Shown here: positions 27,321 through 36,792 of the stretch, one piece after another
Layout of the letters: each line of letters opens with the position of its first letter
Position numbering within the stretch: the first letter of the stretch is position 1
Origin: Mycobacterium adipatum
GTDB taxonomy: Bacteria > Actinomycetota > Actinomycetes > Mycobacteriales > Mycobacteriaceae
Direction of reading: 5' to 3'
DNA: 64,000 nucleotides
Assembly: GCF_001644575.1 (NCBI RefSeq)
Contig: NZ_CP015596.1
Location: forward strand, 1,674,001 to 1,738,000
Notes under the pieces: generated by a model
Seen by the model: the letters and a program-made list of their open reading frames with translations, nothing else
The model's database searches: none
Told to the model about the DNA's origin: nothing
Position numbers and translations under genes: made by a program

Positions 27321-27715
27321 CTCGACACCCCGGCGAAGGGTTGGTCCGAGGGGACGATTTCCTTGCCCAGCGGCAGCAGCGAGACCGGGATCAGTTTGAT
27401 GTTGGCGATGGCCAGCGGGATGCCGATGATCGTGATGGCCATCGCGATCGCGGTCAGCACGTGACCGATGGCCAGCCATATGCCGGCGACGAGGAGCCAG
27501 ATGACGTTGCCGATGGCGGCGCCGGGACGCGGACCGGGCTTGTCGACGACGGTGTAGCCGAACGGCCACAACGCGTAGACGCCGATGCGGAAGGCGGCGA
27601 ACCCGAACGGGATCGTGACGATGAGGACGAAACAGATGATTCCCGCCAGGAAATACCCCAGGGCCAGCCACAGGCCACCGAAGATCAACCAGATGATGTT
27701 CAGGATCAGGCGCAT
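27317..27715 (-). CDS. yccF: YccF-family membrane protein
   Basis: A 132-residue membrane protein with two YccF domains. Visible are the paired segments ILNIIWLIFGGLWLALGY and GNVIWLLVAGIWLAIGH, each followed by IPFG/IPLA-type turns. Function is unknown. It is the first gene of a minus-strand operon with moaA and moaD, overlapping moaA by four bases. By position it is the Rv0870c orthologue. Confidence 0.88.
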   Translation of the reverse strand: MRLILNIIWLIFGGLWLALGYFLAGIICFVLIVTIPFGFAAFRIGVYALWPFGYTVVDKPGPRPGAAIGNVIWLLVAGIWLAIGHVLTAIAMAITIIGIPLAIANIKLIPVSLLPLGKEIVPSDQPFAGVSR

Positions 27716-27836
27716 GGTCTCCTCCGAGGCTGTCGACCTCAGCCTACCGAGAGGCTAGTAAGATGCCTCTCATTGCGTCCTGCGCAGGCGGGACGCATTA
27801 CTTATGCGAGCTATCCACGACGAACGGGTGACAGCA

Positions 27837-28247
27837 GTGCCGACCGGCAAGGTGAAGTGGTACGACTCCGAGAAGGGCTTCGGTTTCCTGTCTCAGGAGG
27901 ATGGCGAGGACGTCTACGTGCGTTCGTCGGCGCTGCCCGCGGGAGTCGAGGGGCTCAAGGCCGGACAGAAGGTCGAGTTCGGGCTGGCTGCCGGGCGTCG
28001 CGGCCCGCAGGCCCTGCAGGTCACGCTGATCGATCCGCCGCCGAGCTTGGCCAAGACCCGTCGCGAGGCCGTGACCGTCGAGCACAAGCACACCCCCGAC
28101 GAGCTGCACGGCATGATCGGTGATCTGATCACCCTGCTGGAGAGCACCATCCAGCCCGATCTGCGCAAGGGCAAGTACCCCGACCGTAAGGTCGCCCGCC
28201 GGGTGTCCGAGGTCGTCAAGGCCGTCGCCCGCGAGCTCGACGCCTAG
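27837..28247 (+). CDS. cspB: Cold-shock-domain protein CspB
   Basis: A 136-residue protein with an N-terminal cold-shock domain ([17 protein letters not shown] with RNP1, then VYVRSSAL with RNP2), expected to bind single-stranded nucleic acid. A C-terminal helical extension of about 70 residues (from [11 protein letters not shown]) distinguishes it from the small CspA type. The GTG at 27837 directly precedes the PTGKVKWYD core; starts further upstream would add non-conserved residues. By position it corresponds to Rv0871. Confidence 0.92.
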   Translation: MPTGKVKWYDSEKGFGFLSQEDGEDVYVRSSALPAGVEGLKAGQKVEFGLAAGRRGPQALQVTLIDPPPSLAKTRREAVTVEHKHTPDELHGMIGDLITLLESTIQPDLRKGKYPDRKVARRVSEVVKAVARELDA

Positions 28248-28271
28248 TTCCTCGGTGGGGACACTGGAGTC

Positions 28272-29276
28272 ATGGCCTACGTGAATCCCCAGGGTGAGTT
28301 CAGCCGCGACACCAACTACATCACCACGCGCATCACCGCCGACGGTGCCGACGGCTATCCCGTCGAGCCCGGCCGGTACCGGCTGGTCGTCGCGCGGGCC
28401 TGCCCGTGGGCCAACCGGACCATCATCGTCCGGCGGTTGCTCGGCCTGGAAGATGTTCTTTCCATTGGGTTTTGCGGTCCCACCCACGACGAGCGCAGCT
28501 GGACCTTCGATCTCGACCCCGGTGGCGTCGATCCGGTCCTCAAGATTGCGCGGATCCAGGACGCCTACTTCAAACGCGTTTCGGACTATCCGAAGGGCAT
28601 CACCGTGCCCGCCATCGTGGATGTGCCCACCGGTGCGGTGGTGACCAACGACTTCGCCCAGATGACCCTGGACTTCTCCACCGAGTGGACCGCCTATCAC
28701 CGCGACGGTGCGCCTCAGCTCTACCCGGAGCACCTGCGTGACGAGATCGACGAGGTGGCCAGGCGCATCTACACCGAGGTGAACAACGGTGTGTACCGAT
28801 GCGGGTTCGCCGGTTCGCAGGACGCCTACGACAAGGCGTATGACCGGCTCTTCACCGCCCTGGACTGGCTGACCGAAAGGCTGGCCGCCCAGCGCTATCT
28901 GGTGGGTGACACGATCACCGAGGCCGACGTGCGACTGTTCACCACACTGGCCCGGTTCGATCCGGTCTACCACGGGCACTTCAAGTGCAACCGGTCCAAG
29001 CTCGCGGAGATGCCGGTGCTGTGGGCCTACGCCCGCGACCTGTTCCAGACGCCCGGTTTCGGCGACACCATCGACTTTGTGCAGATCAAGCAGCACTACT
29101 ACATGGTGCACACCGACATCAATCCGACCCGGGTGGTGCCCAAGGGGCCCGACCTGGCCAACTGGCTGACCCCGCACGGCCGGGAAGCTCTGGGTGGCAG
29201 GCCGTTCGGCGAGGGAACCCCGCCCGGCCCTACTCGGGAGGGCGAGCGGGTGCCCGCCGGTCACTGCGCGGGGTGA
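28272..29276 (+). CDS. Glutathionyl-hydroquinone-reductase-like GST (Xi class)
   Basis: A 334-residue protein of the ECM4/YqjG type. The thioredoxin-like N-terminal half has the catalytic Cys in RACPWANR (residue 44), followed by conserved GPTHDERSW and DYPKGITVPAIVD; the C-terminal helical domain has NNGVYRCGFA and EADVRLFTTLARFD. Family members reduce glutathionyl- or other thiol-hydroquinone conjugates. Mycobacteria make mycothiol rather than glutathione, so the physiological thiol is probably mycothiol (inference). The last 16 bases overlap the convergent gene. Confidence 0.9.
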   Translation: MAYVNPQGEFSRDTNYITTRITADGADGYPVEPGRYRLVVARACPWANRTIIVRRLLGLEDVLSIGFCGPTHDERSWTFDLDPGGVDPVLKIARIQDAYFKRVSDYPKGITVPAIVDVPTGAVVTNDFAQMTLDFSTEWTAYHRDGAPQLYPEHLRDEIDEVARRIYTEVNNGVYRCGFAGSQDAYDKAYDRLFTALDWLTERLAAQRYLVGDTITEADVRLFTTLARFDPVYHGHFKCNRSKLAEMPVLWAYARDLFQTPGFGDTIDFVQIKQHYYMVHTDINPTRVVPKGPDLANWLTPHGREALGGRPFGEGTPPGPTREGERVPAGHCAG

Positions 29277-29797
29277 AAGTCCGTCACCGACTCCGAGTAC
29301 TCCTGGCCCGGCTCCCAGCTGGTGCGTACCGACCACTCGGCGTGCGGCAGCGGGAACTCGTTACCGGCTTCGTCGCGCACCAGCGTCGGTAACTGCACCA
29401 CAATCCCGGTCAGCTTGCCGTAGCGGGCGTCGACAGTGGGGATGGTGATCGCCTTCGCCGCTCCTGGTCGGAATTCCTGCGCCACCGGGGCGTCGGCGTC
29501 TTCATAGGTGCGCAGCAGCAACCAGGGCGCTTCGGAGATCGGCGGATCCACCGCGAGCTGTACCGGTCCCCGTGAGGTCACCGTGAGTTCCCCTGTGGTT
29601 TCCGGGTTCTCGCAGGCATCGAGGTTCACCACATCGCAGTAGAAGTACGGTCCGACGCGCACCGTCTTGCCGTGCGCATACGCACTGATCTCCGGGTAGC
29701 GCTGCCCGCCGTCCTTGCTCAGCTGCCAGACCAGCACGCCGGTGCCCGCCGTCGCGAGCACGGCCACTGCGGCGAGTATCGCGATGGCCCGTTTCAT
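29261..29797 (-). CDS. DUF2771-like exported protein
   Basis: A 178-residue protein with an N-terminal membrane anchor or signal (residues 5-26) and an extracytoplasmic beta-rich domain (TVRVGPYFYCDVVNLDAC contains two Cys that may pair). It resembles the mycobacterial DUF2771 proteins and lies where M. tuberculosis has Rv0875c. The ATG at 29797 overlaps the stop of the upstream MFS gene (ATGA), so the two are coupled. Function unknown. Confidence 0.78.
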   Translation of the reverse strand: MKRAIAILAAVAVLATAGTGVLVWQLSKDGGQRYPEISAYAHGKTVRVGPYFYCDVVNLDACENPETTGELTVTSRGPVQLAVDPPISEAPWLLLRTYEDADAPVAQEFRPGAAKAITIPTVDARYGKLTGIVVQLPTLVRDEAGNEFPLPHAEWSVRTSWEPGQEYSESVTDFHPAQ

Positions 29798-31443
29798 CGT
29801 CTGCCTGCCGCGGTGCTCTCGGAGGGATTCAGGGGTCCGCCTTCGGTTTCGGCCAGGACCGGGCGGTTGCCGCCGAACCCTGGGATGAGTGATGCGCCGT
29901 TGTAGCTGACCAGGGTTTGCGCCAGCCCGAGTATGAGTACCGCCGTGACGGTGGTGAACCCCGCCCACAATTCGGTGTAGATCAGCACCCCGGTCGCCCC
30001 GCCGATCACCCAGGCCAGCTGCAGCACCGACTCGGACCGGCCGAACGCCGATGCCCGCGACTCCTCGGGAAGATCGTCCTGCAGTGAGGCGTCCAGCGAG
30101 GCCTTCGCGATGGCGCTGGCACCGGAGGTCACCAGGGTGGCGACCGCAACCACCAGGAGGTTCCCGGTGAGCGCGGCGGCCAGCGCCGACAGCGTGACCG
30201 CTATCGCCGCCCGGACCACCAGCAGCGCGGGACGGCCCAGTTTCAGCCGGGCCGCGGTGAAGTTCCCGGTGAAGTTGCCGATGGCCGCGGCGGCACCGAT
30301 CAGGCCAAGGATGCGCAGCTGTTCCCAGCCACCGTCGCCGTGCGCCTTCGCGACGAACGCCGGATACAGGAAGAGGAATCCGACCATCACCTTGATGGTG
30401 CAGTTGCCCCACAGCGAGGTGATGATGTTACGCCCCAGCGGCTGCCGCGCCGCCGATCGCTGCGGATGCCGACGCAGTTGATCGGTCCCGCCGTGGTAGC
30501 TCAGCGTTGTGGGCACCTCACCCGCGGTGACCTCGACCCACTTCGGGATACGCATTGCCAGCACCGCGCCGCCGACGGTCGCGGCCACCAGGACATAAAG
30601 CGCCCCGGGCAGTTCGAACATGTTGAACAGGTATTCGGCACCGGCTGCCAGCCCACCGCCGATCACCGTCCCGCCGAGCAGGCCGAACGTCGTCAACCGG
30701 GAATTCACCCGGACCAGATCGATGGTCGGTGGCAGCACCCGCGGGGTGACCGCGCTCCGCAGCACGCTGAAAGACTTGGACAGCACCATCATTCCGAGGG
30801 CGCACGGGTAGAGAACCCAGGACGGGAAGCTGCCCCCTGCACCGTCATAGTTGGCGATCAGCACCACCGCGAGCACGGTGCGGGCCATGAACGACATCGC
30901 CAGCGCGACCCGGCGGCCATGCTGCAGACGGTCCAGCGCCGGGCCGATCAGCGGTGCGATCACCGCGAAGGGAGCGATGGTGATGAGCAGATACAGCGCG
31001 ACCTTGCTCTTGCTCTCCCCGGACGCCGCGGCGAAGAACAGGGTGTTGGCCAGGGCGACGGCCATCGCGGCGTCGACCGCAAAGTTGGCGACCACCGGCC
31101 ACGTCAGCGCCGTCAGCCCGGACTTGTCGGCGCCGTCGGCCGTCGCCGCCCGGTGCACCAGCCCGTACATCTTGGAACCCATCTCCCGGCTGCGCTGCGC
31201 GGCCGCCCGGGTGACGGTGATGCGCTCACCTGCGGCGGCGCCGGCCCGCGGCGGGGGATCGGTGCGACGCCGGGCCGCACCGTGGTCGTCCAGCGGCGGT
31301 AACCAGCGGTTGGCGCTCGGTGCCTGTTCCCGGCGCGGCCCCCGGCGCGGCATCTCGCCGTCGCTCGGATAGTTGGCCATGCCGGGGTGCTCGTCGCCGG
31401 ACGGAGGCCGCGGCGGGTAGTAGCGGGGATCCCGGGAAGGCAC
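29794..31443 (-). CDS. MFS transporter (Rv0876c-type)
   Basis: A 549-residue major facilitator protein with about 12 hydrophobic helices and an unusually long, proline/arginine-rich cytosolic N-terminus of roughly 100 residues (YYPPRPPSGDEHPG near the start). Substrate is unknown. It is co-translated with the DUF2771-like gene. Several alternative in-frame starts (for example near GMANYPSD) exist in the low-complexity N-terminus; the ATG at 31443 is kept but is uncertain. Confidence 0.85.
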   Translation of the reverse strand: MPSRDPRYYPPRPPSGDEHPGMANYPSDGEMPRRGPRREQAPSANRWLPPLDDHGAARRRTDPPPRAGAAAGERITVTRAAAQRSREMGSKMYGLVHRAATADGADKSGLTALTWPVVANFAVDAAMAVALANTLFFAAASGESKSKVALYLLITIAPFAVIAPLIGPALDRLQHGRRVALAMSFMARTVLAVVLIANYDGAGGSFPSWVLYPCALGMMVLSKSFSVLRSAVTPRVLPPTIDLVRVNSRLTTFGLLGGTVIGGGLAAGAEYLFNMFELPGALYVLVAATVGGAVLAMRIPKWVEVTAGEVPTTLSYHGGTDQLRRHPQRSAARQPLGRNIITSLWGNCTIKVMVGFLFLYPAFVAKAHGDGGWEQLRILGLIGAAAAIGNFTGNFTAARLKLGRPALLVVRAAIAVTLSALAAALTGNLLVVAVATLVTSGASAIAKASLDASLQDDLPEESRASAFGRSESVLQLAWVIGGATGVLIYTELWAGFTTVTAVLILGLAQTLVSYNGASLIPGFGGNRPVLAETEGGPLNPSESTAAGRR

Positions 31444-31530
31444 GTTGTCGATTGTCCCTTAAAGCGGTGGCAGTCGTGTGGAGGCCACCGGTGTGGCTCC
31501 GGCGCGCATGGTCGGGCAATATGGACACCG

Positions 31531-32313
31531 ATGGACAGCATGACGGACGTGACCGAGCAGGCCCCCGATATCGAGCTGCCGCAGGAGCGGCCGCCGGCAC
31601 TGGAGGCCCTGCTGATGGGCGCTGTCGACATCGCCCGTGGCGCGGTCGAGGAGCTCAGTGGCGCCGACACCGTGGGCGAATACCTCGGAGCCGTCTTCGA
31701 TGACCAGACCGCGGCGACGCACCGATTCCTGGCCGTGCTGCCCGGATACCAGGGCTGGCAGTGGGCGGTGGTGGTGGCCGGTTACCCGGGTACCGACCAC
31801 GTGACCATCAGCGAAGCCGTGTTGGTTCCCGGCCCGACCGCGCTGCTGGCGCCGCAGTGGGTGCCGTGGGATCAGCGTGTCCAGCCCGGTGACCTCAGCC
31901 CCGGTGACCTGCTCGCCACCCCGCCGGATGACCCGCGGCTGGTGCCGGGCCATGTGTCCAGCGGCGATCCCGAACTCGACGAGCTCGCCGGTGAGGTCGG
32001 GCTCGGCCGCCGCCGGGTCCTCAGTCTGGAAGGTCGGCTCGACGCCGCGGAGCGCTGGCACGAGGGCGAATTCGGACCGGCCTCGGCGATGGCCCGCGCC
32101 ACCCGTCGGATGTGCCGCGAATGCGGCTTCTACGTCCCGCTGTCGGGCTCGCTGGGCACCGTGTTCGGTGTGTGCTGCAACGAGTTGTCCGCGGACGGTC
32201 GCGTCGTGGACTGCGAGTACGGCTGTGGCGCCCATTCGGACACCCCGGTCCCGGCCGGCACCGGTTCCCCGGTCTACGTGCCGTATGACGACGGCGTGCT
32301 GGACCTGACCTAA
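31531..32313 (+). CDS. DUF3027 protein with Cys cluster
   Basis: A 260-residue protein of the actinobacterial DUF3027 type. The N-terminal two thirds is of unknown fold; the last third has a metal-binding-like cluster with MCRECGFYV, GVCCNE and DCEYGCGAHSD. By position it corresponds to Rv0877. The ATG at 31531 is used; another ATG three codons later is equally possible. Its stop overlaps the convergent SRPBCC gene by four bases. Confidence 0.82.
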   Translation: MDSMTDVTEQAPDIELPQERPPALEALLMGAVDIARGAVEELSGADTVGEYLGAVFDDQTAATHRFLAVLPGYQGWQWAVVVAGYPGTDHVTISEAVLVPGPTALLAPQWVPWDQRVQPGDLSPGDLLATPPDDPRLVPGHVSSGDPELDELAGEVGLGRRRVLSLEGRLDAAERWHEGEFGPASAMARATRRMCRECGFYVPLSGSLGTVFGVCCNELSADGRVVDCEYGCGAHSDTPVPAGTGSPVYVPYDDGVLDLT

Positions 32314-32765
32314 CCGCGCTCGGCCGCCGCCTTCAGCCGCGACAGCGTGTGGTTCATGCCGTCGACGAGTTCGACCTCGAAGCTGGGCACCCCGCCCATC
32401 GCGGCGTTCACCAGCACCGACGAGATCTTCTTGACGCCATTGGGTGCGCGGCGGCTCTCGATGACCCGGGTGCCGCCATCGATCGGTTCGAGTTCGTAGC
32501 TCCATTCGGTGCCGTTCGCACCGATACGGAACGCCAGCTTGCGCTCCGGCTCGACCGCGGTGATGGTGCTGCTCGTCGGCCAGACCAGCAGACGGCGCCG
32601 GTTGACGTTCACCGTCTTGGCGCCCACCCGCAGCGGGCCGAACAGCTTCATCGCCCGGGTCTGGGGGCTCCACTGCGGCATCTTCTTGAGATCCGAGATC
32701 AATGCCCAGACGGTGGCCGGCGGGGCGGCGATATCGATCTGCGCTTGTAGTAGCGGGGCTCCCAT
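32310..32765 (-). CDS. SRPBCC / polyketide-cyclase-like lipid-binding protein
   Basis: A 151-residue START-like protein with the typical beginning IDIAAPPATVWALISDLKKMPQWSP, a beta-rich centre and a long C-terminal helix (GMNHTLSRLKAAA). Such proteins bind hydrophobic ligands in an internal cavity. The ligand is unknown. It is 16 bases downstream of the DUF2530-like gene on the same strand and may be co-transcribed with it. Confidence 0.85.
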   Translation of the reverse strand: MGAPLLQAQIDIAAPPATVWALISDLKKMPQWSPQTRAMKLFGPLRVGAKTVNVNRRRLLVWPTSSTITAVEPERKLAFRIGANGTEWSYELEPIDGGTRVIESRRAPNGVKKISSVLVNAAMGGVPSFEVELVDGMNHTLSRLKAAAERG

Positions 32766-32781
32766 GGCTCTCCTTGCGTTC

Positions 32782-33033
32782 TCAGATCAGGCCCCGCTGA
32801 GCACCGCGATCGCCACGGCGGGCGGATCGGCGCTGCAGCAGGAATATGGCGGTGCCCAGCATGCCGACGCCCAGCCCGGCGACCGCGATCGGTCGCCACT
32901 CGTGCAGGCCGGGCACGGTGAATGCCAAGACCGCCGCGATCAGCCAGCCGAGGGCGACCACGACGATCACCGGCACCGGTTCGAGCAACCGCGCCGGTAG
33001 CGCGGGCGGGTCAGGCGCCGGGTTCGGGGTCAT
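32782..33033 (-). CDS. DUF2530-like small membrane protein
   Basis: An 83-residue protein with two transmembrane helices (near 21-42 and 48-67), an N-terminal Pro-rich tail and a basic C-terminus ([14 protein letters not shown]). It resembles the mycobacterial DUF2530 family and Rv0879c by position. Function unknown. Divergent from the MarR gene with 44 bp between starts. Confidence 0.75.
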   Translation of the reverse strand: MTPNPAPDPPALPARLLEPVPVIVVVALGWLIAAVLAFTVPGLHEWRPIAVAGLGVGMLGTAIFLLQRRSARRGDRGAQRGLI

Positions 33034-33077
33034 CGCATGTCAACCTAGCCGATGCCCGCTGGGTATTGTTCGGACCT

Positions 33078-33512
33078 GTGACTGACGACGTCGATGCCCG
33101 GTTACCGAGCGATCTGTCGTTGGCCGTGGTGCGGCTGGCCCGTCAGCTCCGGTTCCGCAGGCCCGATTCGCCGGTATCGCTCACCCAGTTGTCGGCGCTG
33201 GCCACGGTGGCCAAGGAGGGCCCGATGACCCCGGGTGCGCTGGCCGCCCGCGAGCGGGTCCGCCCGCCATCGATGACCAGGGTGATCGCCTCGCTGGTGG
33301 ACCTCGGCTTCGTCGACCGCACCGCGCACCCCGATGACGGCCGGCAGGTCCTGGTGTCGGTGTCGGCGGCCGGCGCCGATCTGATCGAGGCCGAGCGCCG
33401 CGCCAGCCGGGAATGGCTGACGCAGCGGCTGGCCCAGCTGACCCCCGGCGAGCGGGCCACCCTGCTGGCCGCCGCCGACCTGATGCTGGCCATCGTCGAC
33501 GAAGGCGCCTGA
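33078..33512 (+). CDS. MarR-family regulator (Rv0880-type)
   Basis: A 144-residue winged-helix regulator with [22 protein letters not shown] leading into the recognition helix [20 protein letters not shown] and the wing [14 protein letters not shown]. The GTG at 33078 lies close behind the divergent DUF2530-like gene. Ligand unknown. The next gene begins two bases after its stop, so the SpoU methylase and small membrane protein downstream probably belong to the same transcript. Confidence 0.9.
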   Translation: MTDDVDARLPSDLSLAVVRLARQLRFRRPDSPVSLTQLSALATVAKEGPMTPGALAARERVRPPSMTRVIASLVDLGFVDRTAHPDDGRQVLVSVSAAGADLIEAERRASREWLTQRLAQLTPGERATLLAAADLMLAIVDEGA

Positions 33513-33513
33513 A

Positions 33514-34329
33514 CTGGCTCACGTATTCGACATCGACGATCCGGCCGACCCGCGCCTGGACGATTTCCGCGATCTCAACAGCGTCGACCGCCGCCCCGAT
33601 CTGCCGAGCGGGAAGGGCCTGGTGATCGCCGAGGGCGTGCTGGTGGTGCAGCGCATGCTGGCCTCCCGGTTCCGTCCCCGTGCCCTGCTGGGCACCGACC
33701 GCAGACTCGGTGAGCTGGCCGCCGACCTGGACGGTGTCGACGTCCCGTTCTACCGGGCGACCGCGGAGGTGATGGCGGCCGCGGTGGGCTTTCACCTCAA
33801 CCGCGGCGTGCTGGCCGCCGCACCCCGGCCCGGGGAACTGTCCGTCGACGAGATCATCGCGGGCTCGCGCACCGTCGCGGTGTTGGAGGGCGTCAACGAC
33901 CACGAGAATCTGGGCTCGATCTTCCGCAACGCCGCGGGTCTGGGCGTGGACGGCGTGCTGTTCGGTACCGGCTGCGCGGACCCGCTGTACCGGCGCGCGG
34001 TCCGGGTCTCGATGGGGCATGCCCTGCTGGTGCCCTACGCGTGGGCGTCTTCCTGGCCGCAGGATCTGGAGATGTTGCGTGACAACGGTTTCCGAGTTCT
34101 GGCGATGACGCCCAATCCGGTGGCGCCCACATTGGCCGCGGCGATGGCCGAGTTGGCGGACGAGAAGGTCGCCATGATGGTCGGCGCCGAGGGGCCTGGG
34201 CTCAAGGAGCACACCATGCGTTCGGCCGATGTGCGGGTACGCATCCCGATGTCGAGGGGCACCGATTCGCTGAATGTCGCGACCGCCGCCGCGCTCGCGT
34301 TCTACGAGCGCGCTAGGTTGGACCCGTGA
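33514..34329 (+). CDS. SpoU/TrmH-family RNA methyltransferase, probable CTG start
   Basis: SPOUT-fold 2'-O-methyltransferase acting on rRNA or tRNA. Motifs are intact: NDHENLGSIFRNA, MMVGAEGPGL and IPMSRGTDSLNVATA, the last two forming the trefoil knot for SAM. The frame is open from 33484 and contains no ATG, GTG or TTG before the GTG at 33622, yet the upstream residues (DIDDPADPRLDDFRDL) look like genuine SpoU N-terminus. A CTG at 33514 with GAAGG nine bases upstream is the probable start, giving 271 residues. Starting at 33622 would lose 36 residues. Confidence 0.85.
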   Translation: MAHVFDIDDPADPRLDDFRDLNSVDRRPDLPSGKGLVIAEGVLVVQRMLASRFRPRALLGTDRRLGELAADLDGVDVPFYRATAEVMAAAVGFHLNRGVLAAAPRPGELSVDEIIAGSRTVAVLEGVNDHENLGSIFRNAAGLGVDGVLFGTGCADPLYRRAVRVSMGHALLVPYAWASSWPQDLEMLRDNGFRVLAMTPNPVAPTLAAAMAELADEKVAMMVGAEGPGLKEHTMRSADVRVRIPMSRGTDSLNVATAAALAFYERARLDP

Positions 34330-34595
34330 AGGACGCCTCCACCCCCTGGGGTACCGGCCTGACCGTCGCGGCCTTCGTGGCCGGTGTGGTGGGCGTGGCG
34401 ATCGTGGTGCTCAGCCGCGGCCTGATCAGCATTCACCCACTGCTGGCCGTGGGCCTCAACCTGGTGGCGGTCGGTGGGCTGGCACCCACCGTATGGGGCT
34501 GGCGCAGGTTGCCGGTCTGGCGGTGGTTCGTCCTGGGATCCGGGGTCGGCGTGGCAGTCGGTTGGTTGGTCGCGCTCGGTCTCGCATTCTCCTAA
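34326..34595 (+). CDS. Small membrane protein (Rv0882-type, DUF2537-like)
   Basis: An 89-residue protein with three hydrophobic helices (near 11-30, 35-55 and 65-87). The GTG at 34326 overlaps the stop of the SpoU gene (GTGA). Function unknown; by position and size it corresponds to Rv0882. Its stop shares four bases with the convergent HelD/HelR gene, which marks the edge of the inserted segment. Confidence 0.75.
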   Translation: MKDASTPWGTGLTVAAFVAGVVGVAIVVLSRGLISIHPLLAVGLNLVAVGGLAPTVWGWRRLPVWRWFVLGSGVGVAVGWLVALGLAFS

Positions 34596-36766
34596 CCGAC
34601 AAGTCCTTTCAGGCAAGCCGGGAGTTCGCCGATGTGCAGGACGCCCAGACGCTGGGTGGCGCGGGTCAGTGCGACATAGAGTTCGGACGCCCCCCGCGGA
34701 CCGTCGGCGAGGATCTTGTCCGGCTGCACCACCAGGACCGCGTCGAACTCCAGGCCCTTGGTCAGCGCGGCCGGCACTGTGCCCGGCACCCCGGGCGGTC
34801 CGATCACCACGCTGGTGCCCTCGCGGGCAGCCTCCGCGTCGACGAATTCCTTGATGGCCTCCAGCAGTTCGCCTTCGGCCACCTTCTTCGACCACGGCTG
34901 GACCCCACAGGAGCGCACCGATTCCGGTGGCTGGACATCCGGTGCGAACTCGGTGAGCACCGCGGCGGCCACCGCCATGATCTCCGCCGGCGTGCGATAG
35001 TTCACCGTCAGTGGCCGGTAGGCCCAGCGCGACTTCACATACGGCGCCATCATCGCCCCCCACGACCGTGCCCCCGCTTCGGAGCGACGCTGCGCGAGGT
35101 CGCCGACGATGGTGAAAGACCGGGCCGGGCAACGCCGCATCAGCACCCGCCAGTCCATCTCCGAGAGCTCCTGGGCTTCATCGACGACCACATGGCGGTA
35201 GGTCCAATCGCGGTCCGCGGCAGCACGTTCGGCCAGTTCGCGGTTGTCCTGCTCGATGAACCTGTCGGCCAGTTCCTCGGCGCCGATGAGGTCCGCGGCG
35301 ATCAGGTGGTCCTCATCGTCCATCAGGTCCTCGCGTGCCACCATCAGATCGAGCACACCGGCGGCATACGCCGCCTCCTCCTGGCGTTCCTTCTCCACGG
35401 ATGGATCGGGTTTGATCCCGCCGAGCAGATCCACCAACTCGTCGAGCAGCGGGACATCCGACACCGTCCACGCCCGGCCGTCCTGGCGCCACAGTGATTC
35501 GTCGGCGCCGGCGGCCGCCAGCCGTTGAGGTGACTCGTAGAGCGCACCCAGCAGTGATTCGGGGGTCAGTTCCGGCCACAGGTCGTTGAGTGCGGCCTTG
35601 AACCCGTCATGGTCCTCGAGTTCGTCGATCAGTTCGGCGCGCAGATGTTCCCAGGCCTGCTTGTCGTCACGGGTCAACCACCCCTTACCGATTCGCGCTA
35701 TGGCCCGTTCGGTGAGAGCCCAGGTGAGCACGTCGACGAAGACCGCACGGGCATCGTTGTGCGGTCGACCGGCGTCCCGCGCCTCCTGGATTGCCCAGCC
35801 GGCGATCCCCGCGTCGATCTGGACGGTGACGTCGGCCAGCTTGATCGGCAGCGGTTCCTCCGGGGTGCGTTGGCGGTCGGCGACGGCGGCGGCCAGCACA
35901 TCGAGCATCTTGAGCGAGCCCTTGGCCCGCGCGGCGTCCGGGGCGTCCTCGGCGGTGGTTCGCACACCGGGGACCAGATCGCCCGTGGTCATGAACACCA
36001 CATTGGTCTCACCGAGGGAGGGCAGCACCCGGCCGACATGGTTGAGGAATGCCGGGCTGGGGCCGATCACCAGCACACCGTGACGCTCCATCCGCTCCCG
36101 CTGGGTGTACAGCAGGTAGGCCACCCGGTGCAGGGCCACCACCGTCTTGCCGGTACCCGGACCGCCCTCGATGATGAGCACGCCGGGGTGGTCCAGGCGG
36201 ATGATCTCGTCCTGCTCGGCCTGGATGGTCGCGACGATATCGCTCATACCCTCGGTGCGCGGCGCGTTGACCGCGGCGAGCAGGGCTGCGTCACCTCGTT
36301 CGCCGGCGTCGGGCCGGCCCAGGACCTCGTCGGTGAAATCGAGCACGGTGCGACCGCGAGTGTGGAACTGACGTCGTCGCCGCATGTTCTCCGGACTCGC
36401 TGCGGTGGCGACGTAGAACGCGCGCGCCGCGGGTGCCCGCCAGTCGAGCAGCAGTGGCTCGTAGTCATTCTCGCTGTCGAACAGGCCGAGCCTGCCGATG
36501 TAGGACCGCTCACCTTCGATGCTCTCGAGTTGGCCGAAGCACAGCCCGTTGTCGGCCACGTCGAGCCTGCTGACCTCTTTGCCCAGCGCCCGGACGTCGG
36601 CGTCGCGGTTGACCAGCGTCGAACCGTCCTGTTTGTCGATATCGCCGCGCAGGGCGGCGTTGTAGCGGTCCTTCGCGCGGGCGCGCTCGGCATCCAACCG
36701 GTCATACAGCGCAGCGACATAGTCGCGCTCAGCCTCAAGTTCTGCCTGGTAATCCTGGGTTATCAT
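34592..36766 (-). CDS. helR: HelD/HelR-type RNA-polymerase-associated ATPase
   Basis: A 724-residue UvrD-like superfamily 1 protein of the HelD class. The N-terminal 60 residues form a charged coiled coil (the arm that enters the RNA polymerase secondary channel), followed by Walker A GGPGTGKT (Lys near residue 207), a large insertion of about 250 residues, the VVVDEAQ box, VGDLAQ and the C-terminal YVALTRATQRL. HelD recycles stalled RNA polymerase; HelR members also displace rifamycins. The ATG at 36766 has AAGGGG upstream. It follows a glycosyltransferase gene by 26 bp with an RAE-like repeat upstream, which favours HelR over housekeeping HelD. Symbol is by inference. Confidence 0.85.
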   Translation of the reverse strand: MITQDYQAELEAERDYVAALYDRLDAERARAKDRYNAALRGDIDKQDGSTLVNRDADVRALGKEVSRLDVADNGLCFGQLESIEGERSYIGRLGLFDSENDYEPLLLDWRAPAARAFYVATAASPENMRRRRQFHTRGRTVLDFTDEVLGRPDAGERGDAALLAAVNAPRTEGMSDIVATIQAEQDEIIRLDHPGVLIIEGGPGTGKTVVALHRVAYLLYTQRERMERHGVLVIGPSPAFLNHVGRVLPSLGETNVVFMTTGDLVPGVRTTAEDAPDAARAKGSLKMLDVLAAAVADRQRTPEEPLPIKLADVTVQIDAGIAGWAIQEARDAGRPHNDARAVFVDVLTWALTERAIARIGKGWLTRDDKQAWEHLRAELIDELEDHDGFKAALNDLWPELTPESLLGALYESPQRLAAAGADESLWRQDGRAWTVSDVPLLDELVDLLGGIKPDPSVEKERQEEAAYAAGVLDLMVAREDLMDDEDHLIAADLIGAEELADRFIEQDNRELAERAAADRDWTYRHVVVDEAQELSEMDWRVLMRRCPARSFTIVGDLAQRRSEAGARSWGAMMAPYVKSRWAYRPLTVNYRTPAEIMAVAAAVLTEFAPDVQPPESVRSCGVQPWSKKVAEGELLEAIKEFVDAEAAREGTSVVIGPPGVPGTVPAALTKGLEFDAVLVVQPDKILADGPRGASELYVALTRATQRLGVLHIGELPACLKGLVG

Positions 36767-36792
36767 GTGCCCCTTGTTGTTTCGTATGTTCT

